The notes under the pieces are model-generated. The model was given only the letters and a program-made list of their open reading frames with translations. It did no database searches and was not told where the DNA came from. The position numbers and the translations under genes are program-made. Positions 4,902 through 6,634 of a DNA stretch of 6,634 nucleotides are shown one piece after another. The stretch comes from Bacteroidaceae bacterium (lineage in GTDB: Bacteria > Bacteroidota > Bacteroidia > Bacteroidales > Bacteroidaceae). Numbering within the stretch: the first letter of the stretch is position 1; each line of letters begins with the position of its first letter. The stretch covers positions 1 to 6,634 of the forward strand of contig CAAGLF010000020.1 in NCBI GenBank assembly GCA_900770705.1. The letters are read 5' to 3'.

Positions 4902-5480
4902 ATGAAAATCCTCGGAGCCCTCTGTGGCAGCGCCTTCTTCCTGCTTTCTCTGACGGCAGGGGCGCAGAGCTTCACCTCCTATTTGCGCGCTTCCGCTGTC
5001 GGAAAGGGCACCATCGTGCTCATCGAAGACAACGAGACTGACCGGATCGTCAACAACGAACGCTCCACCGCCACCGCGGCGGATACGGCCAGAAAGCCGG
5101 GCGCGGCGACTCCGAAGAAAACAGACCCCGCCAGCCGTCCGGACAGCCGGCGCGAGGCGGGCGAGAGCCATACAGAGAAAACTGCGCACGGGGCCCACGT
5201 GAGCCGCCAGCGCTATAAGGCACAGGGCTACCGCATTCAGATTTTCACCGGCGGCAACTCGGCCAAGGACCGCCAGAATGCGGAGGCAATGGTGCGCAAG
5301 GCGAAGCAGTGCTTCCCCGAGCTGGGCGCCTACAAGAATTTCCATTCGCCCCACTGGGTAGTAAGAATCGGCGACTTCCCCACTCGGGAGGACGCCAACC
5401 GCTATGCCGCCCTGGTGCGCAAGCAGAATCTCTCGTATGAAGCCCACGTGGTCAGCAGCACCGTATGGCTGGCCAAATAA
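4902..5480 (+). CDS. Secreted SPOR-domain protein
   Basis: A 192-residue exported protein. The start at 4902 is chosen because it opens on a signal peptide (MK followed by a hydrophobic core, likely cut after GAQ at residue 22) and is preceded by an A-rich leader (AAACAACACTACAAAT); the frame is open further upstream but that part lies inside tpiA. After a short segment, GKGTIVLIEDNETDRIV (35-51), comes a polar linker rich in Ala, Thr, Arg and Lys (about 54-105). A SPOR domain follows at about 108-190: GYRIQIFTGGNS (109-120), then WVVRIGDFPTREDANRYAALVRK (152-174). SPOR domains bind denuded septal peptidoglycan, so a periplasmic envelope role in division or wall remodelling is likely, though not shown here. 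The absence of a lipobox cysteine argues against a lipoprotein. folE starts 18 bp downstream, suggesting co-transcription. Confidence 0.85.
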   Translation: MKILGALCGSAFFLLSLTAGAQSFTSYLRASAVGKGTIVLIEDNETDRIVNNERSTATAADTARKPGAATPKKTDPASRPDSRREAGESHTEKTAHGAHVSRQRYKAQGYRIQIFTGGNSAKDRQNAEAMVRKAKQCFPELGAYKNFHSPHWVVRIGDFPTREDANRYAALVRKQNLSYEAHVVSSTVWLAK

Positions 5481-5498
5481 TCTTACCCTACCAATTTG

Positions 5499-6062
5499 AT
5501 GGACAAACTGGAAGAACTCAAACGGCACTATGCCGAAATTCTGCGTCTCCTGGGCGAAGACACCCGGAGAGAGGGCCTGCTGAAGACGCCCGAGCGTGTG
5601 GCCAAGGCGATGACCGACCTGACGCGCGGTTACTGGCAGAATCCCGAAGAAATCCTCCTTTCCGCCAAGTTTAAGGAGGACTACAATCAGATGGTCATCG
5701 TGAAAGACATCAATTTCTACAGTCTTTGCGAACATCATATGTTGCCTTTCTACGGCAAGGCCCACGTGGCCTATATTCCCAACGGCTACATCACCGGTCT
5801 CTCCAAGATAGCACGCGTGGTGGACACCTTCAGCCACCGCCTGCAGGTGCAGGAGCGGATGACGACGCAGATACGCGAATGTATCGAGCGGGCACTCCAG
5901 CCGCTGGGCGTGATGGTGGTGGTCGAGGCACGCCATATGTGTATGCAAATGCGCGGGGTGGAGAAGGACAACGCCGTGACGACCACGAGCGACTTCTCCG
6001 GTGCCTTCAACCAGGCCAAGACGCGCGAGGAGTTCCTCAAACTGATCTGCCACAGGGCCTGA
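5499..6062 (+). CDS. folE: GTP cyclohydrolase I (type IA)
   Basis: A 187-residue cytoplasmic enzyme that opens GTP to 7,8-dihydroneopterin triphosphate, the first step of tetrahydrofolate synthesis and often a source of queuosine precursors. The zinc ligands are C77 and H80 in CEHHMLPFYGKAHVAYIP and C148 in RHMCMQMRG, matching C110, H113 and C181 of the E. coli enzyme with a constant offset of 33. H79 and H146 correspond to E. coli H112 and H179. The substrate and allosteric core motif GLSKIARVVDTFSHRLQ.QE is at 100-119. The N-terminal helix is shorter than in E. coli, as in many bacterial homologues. ATG at 5499 is preferred; a TTG immediately before it (5496) could add one residue. The short spacing to the SPOR gene suggests co-transcription. 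Confidence 0.97.
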   Translation: MDKLEELKRHYAEILRLLGEDTRREGLLKTPERVAKAMTDLTRGYWQNPEEILLSAKFKEDYNQMVIVKDINFYSLCEHHMLPFYGKAHVAYIPNGYITGLSKIARVVDTFSHRLQVQERMTTQIRECIERALQPLGVMVVVEARHMCMQMRGVEKDNAVTTTSDFSGAFNQAKTREEFLKLICHRA

Positions 6063-6094
6063 CGCTTCGTCCGGCTCTGCACTGTCGTTTCCTC

Positions 6095-6138
6095 AAGGCT
6101 TCCCTCGGGCACGCTCCGTCGGCAGCCTTTTCTTTTCC
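6095..6138 (+). terminator. Weak terminator-like stem after folE
   Basis: AAGGCT (6095-6100) and AGCCTT (6124-6129) are perfect complements around a 23-nt GC-rich loop, followed by a pyrimidine run (TTCTTTTCCCC). The shape suits an intrinsic terminator for folE, but the 6-bp stem and long loop make it weak. The same pyrimidine run lies directly before the next start codon. Confidence 0.3.
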
Positions 6139-6148
6139 CCTTCGGCTT

Positions 6149-6634
6149 ATGCGCAGTCTACGTTGTTACCATTGCCTGTGGCTGTCCCCCGCGTGGTGGG
6201 CGGCCCTTCTGCTGTGGGTGGAGGGCGGTCTGCCGGCCCAGGCGCAGCAGGAGTTCCGCCTGTTGTCGTACAATGTGGAAAACCTGTTCGACACCGTACG
6301 GAGCCAGACGGCCGACGACGCCGACTTCCAGCCCGACGGGCGCTACGGCTGGGACGGCCGGCGCTACTGGAGCAAACTCGGGAAGCTGGCCCGCGTGGTG
6401 GCCGCTGCCGGCGGCGCCTCACCCGTAGATGTGGTGGGGCTCTGCGAGGTGGAGAACGACTCGGTGGTCTATGACCTGGTGCGCCGCACCTCGCTGGCCC
6501 GGCTGGGATATGACTTCATTGTGACGCACAGCCGCGACGTGCGCGGCCTGAATGTCGCCGTGCTCTATCAGTCGGCGCGCTTCCGCCCCGTCGGCAGCCG
6601 CACGCTGGCTGTGCCGTGGCGGGATGTATCCTCC
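6149..6634 (+). CDS. Secreted endonuclease/exonuclease/phosphatase-family protein (5' part)
   Basis: The first 162 codons of a gene that runs off the right edge. ATG at 6149 opens on a likely signal peptide: basic start, hydrophobic core WWAALLLWV (16-24), likely cut near PAQAQ at about residue 33. The mature part begins FRLLSYNVENLFDT (36-49), the first motif of the endonuclease/exonuclease/phosphatase superfamily, where N42 would help bind metal. GLCEVEN (97-103) supplies the metal-binding E100. HSRDVRGLNVAVLYQ is the next conserved block. The His/Asp motifs of the C-terminal half are outside the window. Members cut nucleic acids or remove phosphate from lipids or sugars, so the substrate cannot be named; secretion suggests a periplasmic or outer-surface role. 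I recall a similar gene after folE in Bacteroides. No Shine-Dalgarno is present. Confidence 0.85.
   Translation, partial: MRSLRCYHCLWLSPAWWAALLLWVEGGLPAQAQQEFRLLSYNVENLFDTVRSQTADDADFQPDGRYGWDGRRYWSKLGKLARVVAAAGGASPVDVVGLCEVENDSVVYDLVRRTSLARLGYDFIVTHSRDVRGLNVAVLYQSARFRPVGSRTLAVPWRDVSS

Noticed and set aside
3857..4975. 372-codon open frame on the minus strand over tpiA
   Set aside because: tpiA has every catalytic residue on the + strand, and the minus frame crosses several gene borders and the hairpin gap.
4845..6053. 402-codon open frame on the minus strand over the SPOR and folE genes
   Set aside because: It overlaps two confident + strand genes completely and shows no family motif.
1..6634. 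A novel defence, phage or mobile-gene system
   Set aside because: Apart from the short palindromic repeats, all genes belong to recognised housekeeping or exported families; there is no integrase, transposase, toxin-antitoxin pair, reverse transcriptase or CRISPR array.

Overview
The window comes from a high-GC member of the Bacteroidales, most likely a Prevotellaceae- or Bacteroidaceae-like organism; I cannot fix the genus. Four things point there. The gene order (DUF1599 protein, DoxX-like membrane protein, tpiA, SPOR-domain protein, folE, secreted endonuclease/exonuclease/phosphatase) is one I recall from Bacteroides. A promoter with the Bacteroidetes consensus (TTTG, 19 bp, TAnnTTTG) lies before the first gene. 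No start codon has a Shine-Dalgarno sequence, and several are preceded by A/T-rich stretches. The first protein ends in a short YSIDGRR...GVYLLRRGGK tail typical of exported Bacteroidales proteins.

Layout, all genes on the + strand. Positions 1-352 form a non-coding region packed with inverted repeats: a perfect 24-bp palindrome, a 102-bp near-continuous hairpin element, an 8-bp inverted repeat beside the promoter, the promoter itself, and a hairpin in the presumed 5' leader. Then come a secreted M6-type metalloprotease (353-2176), a tandem-duplicated DUF1599 protein (2190-2747), a polytopic DoxX/MauE-like protein with a thioredoxin-like C-terminal domain (2775-4031), triosephosphate isomerase tpiA (4028-4786, overlapping the previous stop by 4 bp), two consecutive hairpins (4801-4881), a secreted SPOR-domain protein (4902-5480), GTP cyclohydrolase I folE (5499-6062), a short gap with a weak terminator-like stem, and the 5' part of a secreted endonuclease/exonuclease/phosphatase-family protein (6149 to the window edge).

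The first four genes are spaced by 13 bp, 27 bp and a 4-bp overlap, so they could be one transcript from the promoter at 234-264. The hairpins after tpiA probably mark a processing or termination point. SPOR and folE (18-bp gap) form a second tight pair. The genes do not form one pathway: glycolysis (tpiA), tetrahydrofolate or pterin synthesis (folE), envelope proteins (DoxX-like, SPOR) and exported hydrolases (M6, EEP) share a housekeeping neighbourhood.

The least explained signal is a short A/T-rich motif, AAAATTTCTGCGGC. It occurs twice, 21 bp apart, inside the 102-bp hairpin and once more, inverted, inside the coding sequence of the DoxX-like gene. This suggests a dispersed palindromic repeat family. 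I found no RNA genes, CRISPR array, complete insertion sequence or defence system.
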